From assembly GCA_944321825.1 (NCBI GenBank), contig CALUMU010000007.1, positions 62,001 to 126,000 on the forward strand: 64,000 nucleotides of DNA, read 5' to 3'. This document shows positions 45,306 to 54,959 of the stretch, piece by piece (within the stretch, counting starts at the first letter, position 1; every line of letters starts with the position of its first letter). This DNA comes from Candidatus Amulumruptor caecigallinarius. Its GTDB lineage: Bacteria; Bacteroidota; Bacteroidia; Bacteroidales; Muribaculaceae. The notes under the pieces were generated by a model. The model had not been told where the DNA came from. It did not search any database and worked only from the letters and a program-made list of their open reading frames with translations. The position numbers and the translations under genes were made by a program.

Positions 45306-46112
45306 TCACCGGGTGGGCGGAACAAACCTGTAGGTGATGGTGCCGGTCTGCTCTGCCGGAGCATCGTCAGCCACCGAAAACGATGACCGCAGCGCTGCCG
45401 CTACACAGCTGCGCCGCGCCGCCTCGTTGGATGCCACGCTGCCGGTGCCGCGGGCATACGAAGCTGTCATCACGCGCCCCTTGCGGTCCACTCTCACAGC
45501 CACTACTATCGTTCCCGACTCCGTGGCCGACGGGTTTTCCCAATGCGACAGGGTACGACCTTTGAGATTGACCCCGGGACGGCCGGAAAGTGCCGCTCCA
45601 GTCGTCGCATTGCCGTCCACACTGCCCGGCTTCAGCGTCGAACCTTCACCCTCTCCGGGTTTGCCGAACTGCACCCTCTCGCCTATTTTCGCCGCCTGGG
45701 CGTTACGTCTCTCCTCTGCTTGTTTTTCCGCCGCCCGTGCTCGCCGCTTGTCGTCGCTCTCGGTGTCACGCCGGGGTGTCGCCTTTATATCCGAGGCTGC
45801 GGTGGTGGTGAGCATACGGTCAGATGCAGTTGCGGCATCATCGGCGGCTGTGGCAGGGGCGGTCTCCTGCGGCGTGGTGACATCCTGATAGAAATCGTCG
45901 CCAACCATGACATACTCTCCCGGCAGCAGCATGTCCACGCTGTCCTCCTGCTCCTCCACGCGGTTCAACGCCAGCTCCGAAAGCATATCCCGGCGACGCA
46001 CGTTGTAATCGAGTACCATAAGTACCAGCATACCGAGCACTATAGCGTGGAAGACTATAGTACCCAACACGCCCCATATGCGTGATGCCGTTGTGGAGTT
46101 GCCGTGATTCAT
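45306..46112 (-). CDS. TonB-like energy transducer
   Basis: 268 residues. One N-terminal transmembrane anchor (GVLGTIVFHAIVLGMLVLMV), a charged, Arg/Ala/Glu-rich periplasmic spacer (about 100-175), and a C-terminal AgmX/TonB-type domain (GTIVVAVRVDRKGRVMTASY, ending TGTITYRFVPP). It couples the proton motive force gathered by ExbB/ExbD to outer-membrane receptors such as the one at 33108-35855. It starts 6 bp after exbD. Confidence 0.85.
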   Translation of the reverse strand: MNHGNSTTASRIWGVLGTIVFHAIVLGMLVLMVLDYNVRRRDMLSELALNRVEEQEDSVDMLLPGEYVMVGDDFYQDVTTPQETAPATAADDAATASDRMLTTTAASDIKATPRRDTESDDKRRARAAEKQAEERRNAQAAKIGERVQFGKPGEGEGSTLKPGSVDGNATTGAALSGRPGVNLKGRTLSHWENPSATESGTIVVAVRVDRKGRVMTASYARGTGSVASNEAARRSCVAAALRSSFSVADDAPAEQTGTITYRFVPPTR

Positions 46113-46118
46113 GCGCGT

Positions 46119-46595
46119 TTATTCTATCGTCGTAGTCGCCGGCGATGCCGGTTGTTGCTGTTGTTGCTGTTCAGGTTTGACGCTTTCAGGGGCAGGCTTG
46201 GTGGCAAGCACCATCCTGACTCCGTTGGCGGCTCCCTTGTCAAGCACCTGCACGAGCCGCCCGTAAGTGATGTTTTCGTCGGCATAGACGGCCACATAGC
46301 TGCCCGGTTCCTGCTTGCTGGCAAGCTGCATGAACGTGACGAGTTCCTCATCGCCGATGGCATGAGGCTCCTCGGTGTCGAATGTGACGTACATCACCCC
46401 TGCGGCATCCACATACACCCTTGCGGAGGGACGCAACGGGGTCTCCTCGCTGCTTTCGGGCAGATTGACCTCCATGGCCGCCGGAAGCACGAATGTCGAT
46501 GTGACCATGAAAAATATCAGCAGCAGGAATATGACATCGGTCATCGATGCCATGGAAAATGCGGCCGAGACTTGGTATTGGCGTTTTAATGACAT
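46119..46595 (-). CDS. exbD: ExbD/TolR biopolymer transport protein
   Basis: 158 residues. One TM near the N-terminus (SMTDVIFLLLIFFMVTSTF) containing the conserved proton-pathway Asp, then a periplasmic domain with VYADENITYGRLVQVLDKG. The low-complexity Q-rich tail is unusual. It forms the proton channel with ExbB and is encoded directly between exbB and the tonB-like gene. Confidence 0.92.
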   Translation of the reverse strand: MSLKRQYQVSAAFSMASMTDVIFLLLIFFMVTSTFVLPAAMEVNLPESSEETPLRPSARVYVDAAGVMYVTFDTEEPHAIGDEELVTFMQLASKQEPGSYVAVYADENITYGRLVQVLDKGAANGVRMVLATKPAPESVKPEQQQQQQPASPATTTIE

Positions 46596-46622
46596 AGGTG
46601 TCTTGTATATGTGTGTAGGGGA

Positions 46623-47318
46623 TTACTCTGCCGGTTCGTTGAGCAGGTCCATAAATTCCATGGTGCGGGCCTCAAGCCCGGTCAGGACACGGTTGATGCG
46701 CGAAGTCAGCCAGTTGTAGGCAAACATGGCTATCAGACCCACAACCAGACCGGCAACCGTGGTCACCAACGCTTCATATATACCGCCGGCAAGCACATCG
46801 ATATTGGCCTGCGACCCTGCGGACGCAAGATTGTAAAATGCCTCCACCATGCCTATCACCGTACCCAAGAAGCCTATCATCGGAGCACCGGCAGCTGTGG
46901 TAGCGAGCCATGTAAGCCCTTTGCCAAGCCGGGCCACCTCTATGTTGCCGGTGTTTTCTATGGCTATAAGCACCTCGCTGGCCTGACGGCCTATACGCGT
47001 GATACCCTTGTCTATCAGACGAGCATAAGGAGTGTTGGTCTGCTTGCACAGATTGCGGGCACTCTCTATCTCACCCTCATGGATATAGTCGCGTATACGT
47101 TTCATGAAACTCTCGTCCTCGTGTGATGCCTTGTGGATGACTATCGCACGCTCTATGAGCACATAAATCGATACAAGCGACAGGATAGCAAGCGGTATCA
47201 TCAGCCAGCCGCCCTCCATGCAGAGCTGCCATACCGACAGGTCTTTGACTGTGTCAGCGGCTACACCTCCAGCAGCGGCGGCGGGGGCGGTCTGACAGGC
47301 TAAGGTCGTTAAAAGCAT
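46623..47318 (-). CDS. exbB: ExbB/TolQ/MotA-family proton channel protein
   Basis: 231 residues. An N-terminal hydrophobic segment, then TM1 (GGWLMIPLAILSLVSIYVLI), a cytoplasmic loop with the family helix pattern (ESARNLCKQTNTPYARLIDK), and the TM2/TM3 pair (WLATTAAGAPMIGFLGTVIG and TTVAGLVVGLIAMFAYNWL). It is first in the exbB-exbD-tonB set, 44 bp after pdxJ on the same strand, a Bacteroidales gene order. A signal-like N-terminus (LLTTLACQTAPAAAAGG) is common in this family. Confidence 0.92.
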   Translation of the reverse strand: MLLTTLACQTAPAAAAGGVAADTVKDLSVWQLCMEGGWLMIPLAILSLVSIYVLIERAIVIHKASHEDESFMKRIRDYIHEGEIESARNLCKQTNTPYARLIDKGITRIGRQASEVLIAIENTGNIEVARLGKGLTWLATTAAGAPMIGFLGTVIGMVEAFYNLASAGSQANIDVLAGGIYEALVTTVAGLVVGLIAMFAYNWLTSRINRVLTGLEARTMEFMDLLNEPAE

Positions 47319-47362
47319 AAGAAGCTGTGTTTTTTATATGGTTATGGTTATGGTTGTCTAAG

Positions 47363-48076
47363 TCAGCCCAGACACTGCTTGTAGCGGCGGATAGTCTCAG
47401 CCAGACCTAAGTACAGGGCATCCGAGATGAGCGCATGGCCTATCGACACTTCGTCGAGATAAGGCATGTGGGCATGGAAATATGCCAGATTGTCAAGGTT
47501 GAGGTCATGCCCGGCATTGATGCCGAGACCCATAGAGTGGGCCACTTTGGCAGCCTCGACAAACGGTGCAACGGCAGCAGCGGCATCCTTGGCGTAACCG
47601 TCGGCATACGGCTTGGTGTAAAGCTCCACACGGTCGGCTCCGGCCTTGGCGGCAAGACGGATGTTGTCGGGGTCGGTCGACACGAATATGCTCGTGCGGA
47701 TGCCAGCATCCTTCAGTTTCTCCACCACAGCCGACAGGAACTCGAAGTTGGCACCTACATCCCACCCCGCGCTCGATGTCAGCGCATCAGGTGCGTCGGG
47801 AACCAATGTGACCTGCTCGGGCTTGACTTTGAGCACTAACGTGACGAAGTCATCCGACGGATAGCCCTCTATGTTAAATTCGCTCCGCACTATCGGACGC
47901 AGTTTGAATACATCCTCATGCTTGATGTGGCGTTCGTCGGGACGCGGATGCACAGTGATGCCGTTGGCTCCGAGACGCTCGCACTCAAGCGAAAACGCCT
48001 GCACGTTGGGGCGGTCCTCACCTCGTGCGTTACGGAGTGTGGCGACTTTGTTTATGTTTACACTCAGGTGTGTCAT
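47363..48076 (-). CDS. pdxJ: Pyridoxine 5'-phosphate synthase
   Basis: 237 residues, TIM barrel. [29 protein letters not shown], and [13 protein letters not shown] with EVSIGHAL are the PdxJ signatures. It condenses 3-amino-2-oxopropyl phosphate with 1-deoxyxylulose-5-phosphate in vitamin B6 synthesis, in the cytosol. It is divergent from the ACT/nadK pair across a 197-bp promoter region. Confidence 0.96.
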   Translation of the reverse strand: MTHLSVNINKVATLRNARGEDRPNVQAFSLECERLGANGITVHPRPDERHIKHEDVFKLRPIVRSEFNIEGYPSDDFVTLVLKVKPEQVTLVPDAPDALTSSAGWDVGANFEFLSAVVEKLKDAGIRTSIFVSTDPDNIRLAAKAGADRVELYTKPYADGYAKDAAAAVAPFVEAAKVAHSMGLGINAGHDLNLDNLAYFHAHMPYLDEVSIGHALISDALYLGLAETIRRYKQCLG

Positions 48077-48273
48077 AAGCAGCAGTTATGTGTTAATGAG
48101 AAAATCCTTTCAGTCTGCATTAGTTTAAAACAGCCAGTAAATGCACACATAGTACATATATACCTATATTAAAGCTAAACAGACCATATTAAAGTTAAAA
48201 ATATTGCTAACTTTGTAGTTGATAAGCTATCAAGACACAAATTTAATCAGAAATCGCAAAAAACCGAAAAAAT
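48077..48273. promoter_or_regulatory. Divergent promoter region pdxJ / nadK operon
   Basis: Plus strand: TAACTTTG (48208-48215) matches TAnnTTTG about 60 bp before the ACT gene. Two direct repeats ATATTAAAG (around 48165 and 48186) lie between the divergent genes; on the minus strand they give TAGCTTTA- and TAACTTTA-like elements directed at pdxJ. Confidence 0.5.
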
Positions 48274-48693
48274 TTGACAGCAAAACACCACCATACGGAC
48301 AACACCGACACGCTGATTCGCGAAATAGACAGTATGCACTCCGCTTCTGCCGAATCGCGTGCCGCGCTGCTCGAGAGGCTGCTGCCCTCGCGCACAGATT
48401 CGTCCGTGCTGTTAGTGGCTTGCAGTCCGGCGGACTACAGCGCCGGTGCCATAGCCCGGGCCGTGGAGGACTGCGACGCACACCTGCTCAGTCTGAGCGT
48501 CACGTCCGACACCACTGCTGGCGGACAGGCGGTGGTGTTTCTGAGAGTAAGCCACCGCGACCCATCGTCGGCTGCACGTTCGCTCGAACGTTACGGCTAC
48601 GAAGTCATCGCCATGCGCTCCGACTCCTCTGTATCGTCCGATGACGAAGCGCGTCTGCGGGCCCTCGAAGTACTCCACTACCTCTCGGTATGA
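48274..48693 (+). CDS. ACT-like domain protein, N-terminally shortened
   Basis: 139 residues from a TTG start at 48274; the first ATG is at 48334. The sequence DYSAGAIARAVEDCDAHLLS, followed by ERYGYEVIA, and the ending ARLRALEVLHYLSV resemble the C-terminal ACT half of the CBS-ACT protein that usually sits between pdxJ and nadK in Bacteroidales. The CBS pair normally before it is missing; there is no frame for it upstream. It could still bind a small ligand. It is followed 43 bp later by nadK and is probably cotranscribed. Confidence 0.65.
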   Translation: MTAKHHHTDNTDTLIREIDSMHSASAESRAALLERLLPSRTDSSVLLVACSPADYSAGAIARAVEDCDAHLLSLSVTSDTTAGGQAVVFLRVSHRDPSSAARSLERYGYEVIAMRSDSSVSSDDEARLRALEVLHYLSV

Positions 48694-48736
48694 ACCCACC
48701 ACTACCGTACCTTCCATCCACAATCGACACACCCCC

Positions 48737-49600
48737 ATGCAGATAGCCATCTACGGCAACCGCCGCCAGCAATCACATATCCTCAGCATCCTCGCCCTTA
48801 TCGACGAGCTTGCCGCCAACGGCGTGGACATCCTCATGCACTCAAAGCTCTACAACTACCTGCATGACAATGCGCCCCGGGGGTTCAGAGTGGCCCGCGT
48901 GGTGGCCGACGACGAACCCTTCGACGCATCCATGGCCATCAGCATAGGCGGCGACGGGACGTTTCTCAACACCGCACGTTGGATAGGCTCGCGCCAGATT
49001 CCGATTCTCGGCATCAACACCGGGCACCTCGGCTATCTCGCGGCCTGCACCATGGACGATGCCATCGGATACGTCCCGGCCATCGTCAAGGGACATTATA
49101 TGGTGGAAGACAGGTCGATGCTGTGGGTCAAAAGCCCCGGCAACGAGATAGACTGGCCATATGCGCTCAACGAGGTAGCCATACTCAAGAAAGATACATC
49201 CTCGATGCTCAACGTCGTCACGGCCATCAACGGCCAGCATCTTGCCGTCTACCGCGCCGACGGACTCATCGTTTCCACCCCAACAGGCAGCACTGGCTAC
49301 AACCTCTCGGTAGGTGGCCCGATACTCCAGCCCTCCACTCCGGCATTGGTGATTGTCCCCATCGCCCCACATTCGCTCACCATGCGCCCCGTGGTGATAG
49401 ATGACCGCAGCACCATAACCACTACCACCGACACCCGTGCCGACAGCTATCTGCTCAGTCTCGACGGTCGCAGCACACCGCTGCCGGCCGACAGCTCGCT
49501 GACCATACACCGCGCCCCCTTTGTCACCAAAGTGGTACACCTCACCCGTGACTACACTTTCGTCGACACGCTGCACTCCAAGCTCCACTGGGGTTCATAA
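48737..49600 (+). CDS. nadK: NAD kinase
   Basis: 287 residues from ATG 48737 (MQIAIYGNRRQQSH), the natural family start; the longer frame overlaps the preceding gene. Motifs: SIGGDGTFLNTARWI (GGDG), INTGHLGYLA, ALNEVAI, and VSTPTGSTGYNLSVGGPIL. It phosphorylates NAD+ to NADP+ in the cytosol. It is in an operon with the ACT-like gene and possibly the DUF4421 gene 65 bp on. Confidence 0.97.
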   Translation: MQIAIYGNRRQQSHILSILALIDELAANGVDILMHSKLYNYLHDNAPRGFRVARVVADDEPFDASMAISIGGDGTFLNTARWIGSRQIPILGINTGHLGYLAACTMDDAIGYVPAIVKGHYMVEDRSMLWVKSPGNEIDWPYALNEVAILKKDTSSMLNVVTAINGQHLAVYRADGLIVSTPTGSTGYNLSVGGPILQPSTPALVIVPIAPHSLTMRPVVIDDRSTITTTTDTRADSYLLSLDGRSTPLPADSSLTIHRAPFVTKVVHLTRDYTFVDTLHSKLHWGS

Positions 49601-49665
49601 ACCACCTGCCGCCGGCTCGAATATTAGAAAGTGCTTAAATACATAAGCTGTCCATACTTTCTCAC

Positions 49666-50862
49666 ATGAAACCGATAACGATTCTGGTAATAGCCCTCTT
49701 CGCCGCCATGTTATTTACAGATGTAGACGTGTCGGCCCAGGAGATGCCCGACAGCCTCATCGTGTCACCTGCCGTTAACGCCGATACTGACAGCGTGCCG
49801 CCGATGACGCTCGCCGTCAGCCCCGACAGCGTTGCAGCAGCTCAGGAGAAGCCCCACAGCTCTACGCTCTGGATAAAACAGCTCCTCGACAACGGTTTCC
49901 TCATCAACGACCCCGGTGTCGACTATCCCAAGTTCCCACGGTTTCTTGTCAAGGTCTACAACTGGGGCGACAAGGTTTTCAACTCCTATGACCCCGAATA
50001 CGTGGTCAGCACCGGCAAAAACTGGAAGCTACAGGCCAAATCGTTCAACTGGCTCGAAACGTACACCATGCAGTTTCCAAAAGGACGTATATGGCTCCAC
50101 ACACACCCTTATGCCGATGCCGGGCCGTATATCAATTTCATGGCCGTCAGCCTCGGATACATGTTCAACATCAACAAGCTTATAGGAACGTCTACCGACC
50201 GCCGCACCTGGATGTTCGACTTCACATGCTCCCGCTTCACCGCCAGCCTCAAATGGCAACGGTTCAAAGGAGGGATGACGATAACCGAATTAGGCAACTA
50301 CAATGACGGACACCATGTCAGCATACCTTTTGACGACGGAGAGATGACGGCTTTCCATCTTGACGCATTTTATTTCTTCAACCACTACAAATACTCGCAC
50401 GCCGCCGTCTACGCCTACTCAAAATACCAGTTGAAGAGCGCGGGATCATGGATGGCAGGACTGACATACGACAGCAACCACACCATTCTCGACTTCTCCA
50501 AACTCGACATCCAGGTGCCGGTCAACGACTACGCGATGTTGCGGACATTCAATTTCAATTACCGCGACTACCAGCTTGCCGGCGGATATGCCCACAACTG
50601 GGCCATACGCCCCCACAGATGGACCGTCAATCTGACATCGCTGCTGTGCATGGGCTACAGGCGTACATCCGAAGACAGTTACGGCGAAAAAAGATCCATG
50701 CTCGCCAACTCCGTGATCATGCGGGCAGGAGCCGTCTACAACCACCGCGCACTGTTCGCTGCCGCAGACTTCCGCGTCCATGCCGGACTCTACTACACCT
50801 CGCAGTACATATTTCTCAACAGCAACTTCTCGCTGTCGTTCAACGTAGGTATGCGTTTCTAA
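49666..50862 (+). CDS. DUF4421 outer-membrane beta-barrel protein
   Basis: 398 residues. A signal peptide (MKPITILVIALFAAMLFTDV) is followed by a Ser/Pro-rich linker, then strands alternating aromatic and polar residues (YADAGPYINFMAVSLGYMFN and others), ending in FNVGMRF, the terminal phenylalanine that directs outer-membrane insertion. The family is conserved in Bacteroidales near nadK; its role is unknown to me. It is convergent with tatD, with 8 bp between the stops. Confidence 0.85.
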   Translation: MKPITILVIALFAAMLFTDVDVSAQEMPDSLIVSPAVNADTDSVPPMTLAVSPDSVAAAQEKPHSSTLWIKQLLDNGFLINDPGVDYPKFPRFLVKVYNWGDKVFNSYDPEYVVSTGKNWKLQAKSFNWLETYTMQFPKGRIWLHTHPYADAGPYINFMAVSLGYMFNINKLIGTSTDRRTWMFDFTCSRFTASLKWQRFKGGMTITELGNYNDGHHVSIPFDDGEMTAFHLDAFYFFNHYKYSHAAVYAYSKYQLKSAGSWMAGLTYDSNHTILDFSKLDIQVPVNDYAMLRTFNFNYRDYQLAGGYAHNWAIRPHRWTVNLTSLLCMGYRRTSEDSYGEKRSMLANSVIMRAGAVYNHRALFAAADFRVHAGLYYTSQYIFLNSNFSLSFNVGMRF

Positions 50863-50870
50863 GAGTCTGC

Positions 50871-51512
50871 TTAACGCCCGTTCCCTAACAGATACGACAC
50901 ATCCCTCAGCCCGGTTCCTACCATCCGGGCTATCTCCCTGACATCCACCGCAGAGTCGTCGCTCTCCAACAACAGACGCTCCGCAGGTATTTCCGCCAGC
51001 GAATCCCTGTTGAACCTCTCCCCCACCGACAGGTAGAAGCCCTCTCTGACCAACTGCCGCGCCAACTCAGGCTTTCCTCGGAATCCATGGATGATCCACG
51101 GCTCCGCAGGCCGCAGTTCGCGTCGTATGCTTATCAGCCTGTCGGTCCCGCGCACGTTGTGGATAATCATCGGCTTGCCGTATATGCGGCTTAACGAGGC
51201 ATGTTCCCTGAACAGCTCCTCCTGCCTGTCCATATCACCTCCACGCAGCGCATCGAAGCCCGTCTCACCGATAGCCACCACACGGCTGTCGGCAGCCGAT
51301 TCGCGCAGCCACCTGACGGCTGCCCCGTCAGCCATTCCGGCATCCCATGGATGTATGCCCACACTGTAGCACCCCTCCGGCGGCACCGCCGCTCCGAGTG
51401 GCAGGTTGACCACGGCATTTGCGCGGTCCAAGTCATGCGTATGTACATCGTAGATTGCAGCAATCATAGGTAAGGGCAAGCTCTTTAATATATCATCACG
51501 GCACCGGGTCAT
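50871..51512 (-). CDS. TatD-family metal-dependent hydrolase
   Basis: 213 residues (ATG 51510-51512, preceded by GGAGG inside yidD); an internal start ([12 protein letters not shown], 51467) would give 198. Motifs: metal-binding HTH in [31 protein letters not shown] and WIIHGFRG, and [11 protein letters not shown]. Family members are 3'-5' exodeoxyribonucleases or Mg-dependent hydrolases. It is shorter than usual (about 260) but keeps all metal ligands. The start overlaps yidD by 17 bp. Confidence 0.85.
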   Translation of the reverse strand: MTRCRDDILKSLPLPMIAAIYDVHTHDLDRANAVVNLPLGAAVPPEGCYSVGIHPWDAGMADGAAVRWLRESAADSRVVAIGETGFDALRGGDMDRQEELFREHASLSRIYGKPMIIHNVRGTDRLISIRRELRPAEPWIIHGFRGKPELARQLVREGFYLSVGERFNRDSLAEIPAERLLLESDDSAVDVREIARMVGTGLRDVSYLLGNGR

Positions 51513-51750
51513 ATCCGCTGCCTCCCCACGGGTGGCAGCGCAGTATGCGCCTGACCGCCAGATAAAGACCTTTCAACGGTCCGTGTTTCCTCAAAGCCTC
51601 TATGGCATATTGGCTGCACGTAGGGCTGTAGCGGCATGACGGCGGAAGCATCGGCGAGATACACAGCTGGTAAAATCGTACCGGCAGTATCAACGCCGCC
51701 ACAGCCACCCTCCTGATGGCTCCGACTGCTTTATTCCACCGCCTCTCCAC
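51496..51750 (-). CDS. yidD: Membrane protein insertion efficiency factor YidD
   Basis: 84 residues. [20 protein letters not shown], then [20 protein letters not shown] and [16 protein letters not shown] are the complete YidD signature, including the three conserved cysteines. A small amphipathic inner-membrane-associated protein assisting YidC. It overlaps rnpA by 20 bp and tatD by 17 bp, so it belongs to a compressed operon. Confidence 0.95.
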   Translation of the reverse strand: MERRWNKAVGAIRRVAVAALILPVRFYQLCISPMLPPSCRYSPTCSQYAIEALRKHGPLKGLYLAVRRILRCHPWGGSGYDPVP

Positions 51751-52180
51751 CTTTGCTCACTCCTTCACCGCCGCCGGCCGCCAAAGCAGATGTGATCGTA
51801 TCCATAATCTTAATCACCGCCCGCTCCACCTTACGATATGGCAGCAGTCCGGGTGCTACATATATCATTACTATCTGTATGCGCCCCTGCGCCGGCAGAC
51901 GGCCCCTGTTGAGCCTCCACGCCTCGCGCACCAACCGGCGTATGCGCACACGGTCCACCGCGTGACGCAGCCGCTTCTTCGGCACCGAAATCAGAAACTG
52001 CGGCACCGGCGCAGCAGCCTGACCCAGCGGCACCTCTCTCCACAGAGTCCTCAGAGGGAAGGCCAATAACGAGCGAAGCCCGGTGACATCGGTGTCCCGG
52101 GCAAATATGCTGTCGATAGCCTGCTTGCTGCAGAGCTTCTCGCGCTTATACAGCTTCGCTTTTCGGCATGGGCTTGACAT
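51731..52180 (-). CDS. rnpA: Ribonuclease P protein component
   Basis: 149 residues, longer than most. [17 protein letters not shown], the basic RNR-like helix in [20 protein letters not shown], then a family C-terminus with a Gly/Glu-rich extension. It binds RNase P RNA to process tRNA 5' ends. In Bacteroidales, rnpA lies between hemD and yidD instead of next to dnaA. It overlaps hemD by 35 bp. Confidence 0.95.
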   Translation of the reverse strand: MSSPCRKAKLYKREKLCSKQAIDSIFARDTDVTGLRSLLAFPLRTLWREVPLGQAAAPVPQFLISVPKKRLRHAVDRVRIRRLVREAWRLNRGRLPAQGRIQIVMIYVAPGLLPYRKVERAVIKIMDTITSALAAGGGEGVSKGGEAVE

Positions 52181-52913
52181 TCTTCTTCAGGAATTGCTGC
52201 AGCGCGGCTGTCATCGATGGCATCTGAGGAGTCGGTGCCTCTATGTCGAGACGCATACCTGCATCTCTCACTGCCTTGGCTGTCGTGGCACCGAAAGTGC
52301 CTATACATATATCGCCCTGCTCAAAGTCGGGGAAATTCTTTTTAAGCGACTCTATACCCTGAGGGCTGAAGAAGAGGAGCATATCGTAGTCAAACCTCTC
52401 GTCCGGGCCGAAATCGTTGCTCACCGTGCGGTACATGACGGCTTTCGTATAGTCGACTCCGGCCTTGTCAAGGAGCATGTCGTCCGACTTGTTGACATCG
52501 CTGACCACATAGAGATATTTCTCCTTGTTGTGCTTCTGCAGCAGGGGCACCAGATCGGCAAATTTGCCGGACTCTGCAAAAAATATCTTGCGCTTGCGAT
52601 ACACTATGTATTTCTGAAGATACAAGGCTATGGCCTCCGAAGTGCAGAAATATTTGAGAGTATCGGGGATAGCGTAACGGGTCTCCCCTGCCAGACGGAA
52701 AAAGTGGTCAACCGCCCCGCGGGCCGTGAAGATGACGGCCGTATAGTCGGGAAGCGATATCTTCTGCTGACGGAATTCCTTGGAAGTGAGTCCCTCTACT
52801 TTGATAAACGGGCGGAAAACAATATCTATACCATACTCGTTGGCTATATCATAGTAGGGAGATTTATCTGAAGCCGGACGGGGCTGAGATACAAGTATCT
52901 TATTGATTTTCAC
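52146..52913 (-). CDS. hemD: Uroporphyrinogen-III synthase
   Basis: 255 residues, two-domain fold. ILVSQPRPASDKSPYYDIA start, YTAVIFTARGAVDHFF, DMLLFFSPQGIESLKKNFP and CIGTFGATTAKAVRDAGMRL are typical. It closes hydroxymethylbilane to uroporphyrinogen III. It lies 18 bp after DUF4271 and overlaps rnpA. No other heme-pathway gene is present, so retention here reflects ancestral operon structure. Confidence 0.9.
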   Translation of the reverse strand: MKINKILVSQPRPASDKSPYYDIANEYGIDIVFRPFIKVEGLTSKEFRQQKISLPDYTAVIFTARGAVDHFFRLAGETRYAIPDTLKYFCTSEAIALYLQKYIVYRKRKIFFAESGKFADLVPLLQKHNKEKYLYVVSDVNKSDDMLLDKAGVDYTKAVMYRTVSNDFGPDERFDYDMLLFFSPQGIESLKKNFPDFEQGDICIGTFGATTAKAVRDAGMRLDIEAPTPQMPSMTAALQQFLKKNVKPMPKSEAV

Positions 52914-52931
52914 ACTCTTTGGTTTATAAGT

Positions 52932-53714
52932 TCACACTTTTATACCACATAGTCTCATGACCAAGACTAAGGGCGCGATTTCAAGAGTGCAAAGGTACAA
53001 AATAAAATACAATAAGGAATTAACGCCAGTGTAAAAAATTCTAAATCCCTTGACTATAAACACCAATCGTGCAAGTACATAGCAAGCTGCTCCGACAACT
53101 CCCATGAACACCGCCCACGACGGGTAAAACAGCCCCGTAAGTGCCGGGACTACGAGCAGCAGCGACAGCAACGCCTGCGACGCGTTGAATCCCGAAACCC
53201 ACTGCCTGTGCCCTATCTTGTCGGCAAACGTGAACCCCACCACATTGTAGCCCGTCAGCTGCACTATATAGAAAAGCACAGCCACCCCCACGAGTACCGG
53301 CATCAGCATCGACGCAAACCAGCCGGGCAATGCCGCTGCTCCGCCCGATGCAAGCAGCCAGTTGGCTATCAGCGTGCCCTCGCTCACACATGCAAGCAGC
53401 ACCAACGAAATGGTCACACCTGCCTCCCCGGCGGTGCGGTCGTCAAACACGTTGGCTCTGCGGCGCACACTCCATAACTCCTTGTTCATCCGACCCATCA
53501 CGCTCCTGGCATTGCGGGCGTTCATGCTGACAAGCAGTATCACAAAGATGAATATCGACAGTATGCCGCTGTCATAGCCCGGCAGAGGCTGTCGCTCCGT
53601 GGGGCTGATGCCATGCAGATAGCCTGCCACACCGGTGGTGTAGCAGGCTTGCTCGGCAGCTGTCATCGGTGCCTCGTCGGCATTGACCACTCGCACCGGC
53701 AGTGCTTTATCCAT
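52932..53714 (-). CDS. DUF4271 membrane protein
   Basis: 260 residues with about six or seven hydrophobic segments (for example GILSIFIFVILLVSMNARNA, SMLMPVLVGVAVLFYIVQLT and SLLYFILYLCTLEIAPLVLV). DUF4271 is Bacteroidetes-specific and typically precedes hemD. Function is unknown. It is first in the DUF4271-hemD-rnpA-yidD-tatD series. Confidence 0.88.
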   Translation of the reverse strand: MDKALPVRVVNADEAPMTAAEQACYTTGVAGYLHGISPTERQPLPGYDSGILSIFIFVILLVSMNARNARSVMGRMNKELWSVRRRANVFDDRTAGEAGVTISLVLLACVSEGTLIANWLLASGGAAALPGWFASMLMPVLVGVAVLFYIVQLTGYNVVGFTFADKIGHRQWVSGFNASQALLSLLLVVPALTGLFYPSWAVFMGVVGAACYVLARLVFIVKGFRIFYTGVNSLLYFILYLCTLEIAPLVLVMRLCGIKV

Positions 53715-53762
53715 CTTCCTCTATTATGTTAGTATGGCTGGGATTACAGTCCGTCAGAACAC

Positions 53763-54959
53763 CTATACTTCCAAGTCGCCGTTAAGCTCCTCTTCCCACG
53801 ACAGTCCGTTGAGAGGAAGCTGCTCCATGAACGGATCCGGGTCAAACTCCTCTACGTTCCATACTCCAGGCTTGTTCCACTTGCCCGTCAGGTACATCAT
53901 CGCTCCTATCATGGCAGGGACTCCTGTGGTATAGCTGACAGCCTGCATACCTGTCTCCTTGTAGGCGGCCTCATGGCTGCAGTTGTTGAATATATAATAT
54001 GTGAGGGGCCGTCCGTCCTTGCCTGTACCGCTGATACGGCATCCTATCGAGGTCTCTCCGTGATAGTTCTCGCCGAGATCCTGCGGATTGGGAAGCACAG
54101 CCTTGAGAAATTGCAGAGGCACTATCTTCGTCCCGTTGTATTCCACCTCGTCGATGCGGGCCATGCCGATATTCTGTATCACACGCAGATGCGTCAGATA
54201 CTCCTGCCCGAACGTCATCCAGAACCTCGCACGCTTGATGGTCGGGTAATTCTTCACCAAGCTCTCAAGCTCCTCGTGGTAGAGCAGGTAGCTGTCGCGC
54301 TTGCCTATGCGCGGATAAGTAAGCTGCTTGTGGATTTCGAGAGGCTTGGTAACCACCCAGCCGCCGTCCTGCCAGTAGCGTCCGTTCTGGGTTATCTCGC
54401 GTATGTTGATTTCAGGGTTGAAATTGGTGGCGAAAGCCTTGCCGTGGTCGCCGGCGTTGCAGTCCACTATGTCGAGCGTCTGCATCTCCTTGAAATGGTG
54501 CTTGGCGGCATAGGCGGTAAACACTCCCGACACCCCGGGGTCGAATCCGCAGCCGAGTATCGCCGTGATGCCGGCCTTCTCGAATTTCTCCTTGTAGGCC
54601 CACTGCCACGAATATTCGAAATGCGCCTCGTCCTTGGGTTCGTAGTTGGCGGTGTCGAGGTAGCTTACACCGCATTCCAAGCAGGCATCCATGATGGGGA
54701 GGTCCTGGTAAGGCAGGGCCACGTTGATGACCAAGTCGGGATTGTGGCGGCGTATGAGGGCTGCCACATCGGCGGCATTGTCGGCATCCACGCTGTCGGT
54801 GGTGATATAATCCTTGCCGAGGGTCTTAGCCAAAGCGTCGCACTTCGACTTGGTGCGCGATGCTATGACTATCTCGCTGAAAACTTCAGGATGCTGGGCA
54901 CACTTGTGCGCTACTACCGTGCCGACACCTCCGGCACCTATGATGATGATTTTACCCAT
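53763..54959 (-). CDS. Carboxynorspermidine/carboxyspermidine synthase (saccharopine dehydrogenase family)
   Basis: 398 residues. Rossmann start GKIIIIGAGGVGTVVAHKCA, then PDLVINVALPYQDLPIMDAC, YLDTANYEPKDEAHFEYSWQ and GCGFDPGVSGVFTAYAAKHH. The whole length fits the polyamine enzyme that condenses aspartate-semialdehyde with a diamine, an NADPH-dependent step toward (nor)spermidine. Its decarboxylase partner is not in the window. It is monocistronic, divergent from araC. Confidence 0.92.
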   Translation of the reverse strand: MGKIIIIGAGGVGTVVAHKCAQHPEVFSEIVIASRTKSKCDALAKTLGKDYITTDSVDADNAADVAALIRRHNPDLVINVALPYQDLPIMDACLECGVSYLDTANYEPKDEAHFEYSWQWAYKEKFEKAGITAILGCGFDPGVSGVFTAYAAKHHFKEMQTLDIVDCNAGDHGKAFATNFNPEINIREITQNGRYWQDGGWVVTKPLEIHKQLTYPRIGKRDSYLLYHEELESLVKNYPTIKRARFWMTFGQEYLTHLRVIQNIGMARIDEVEYNGTKIVPLQFLKAVLPNPQDLGENYHGETSIGCRISGTGKDGRPLTYYIFNNCSHEAAYKETGMQAVSYTTGVPAMIGAMMYLTGKWNKPGVWNVEEFDPDPFMEQLPLNGLSWEEELNGDLEV

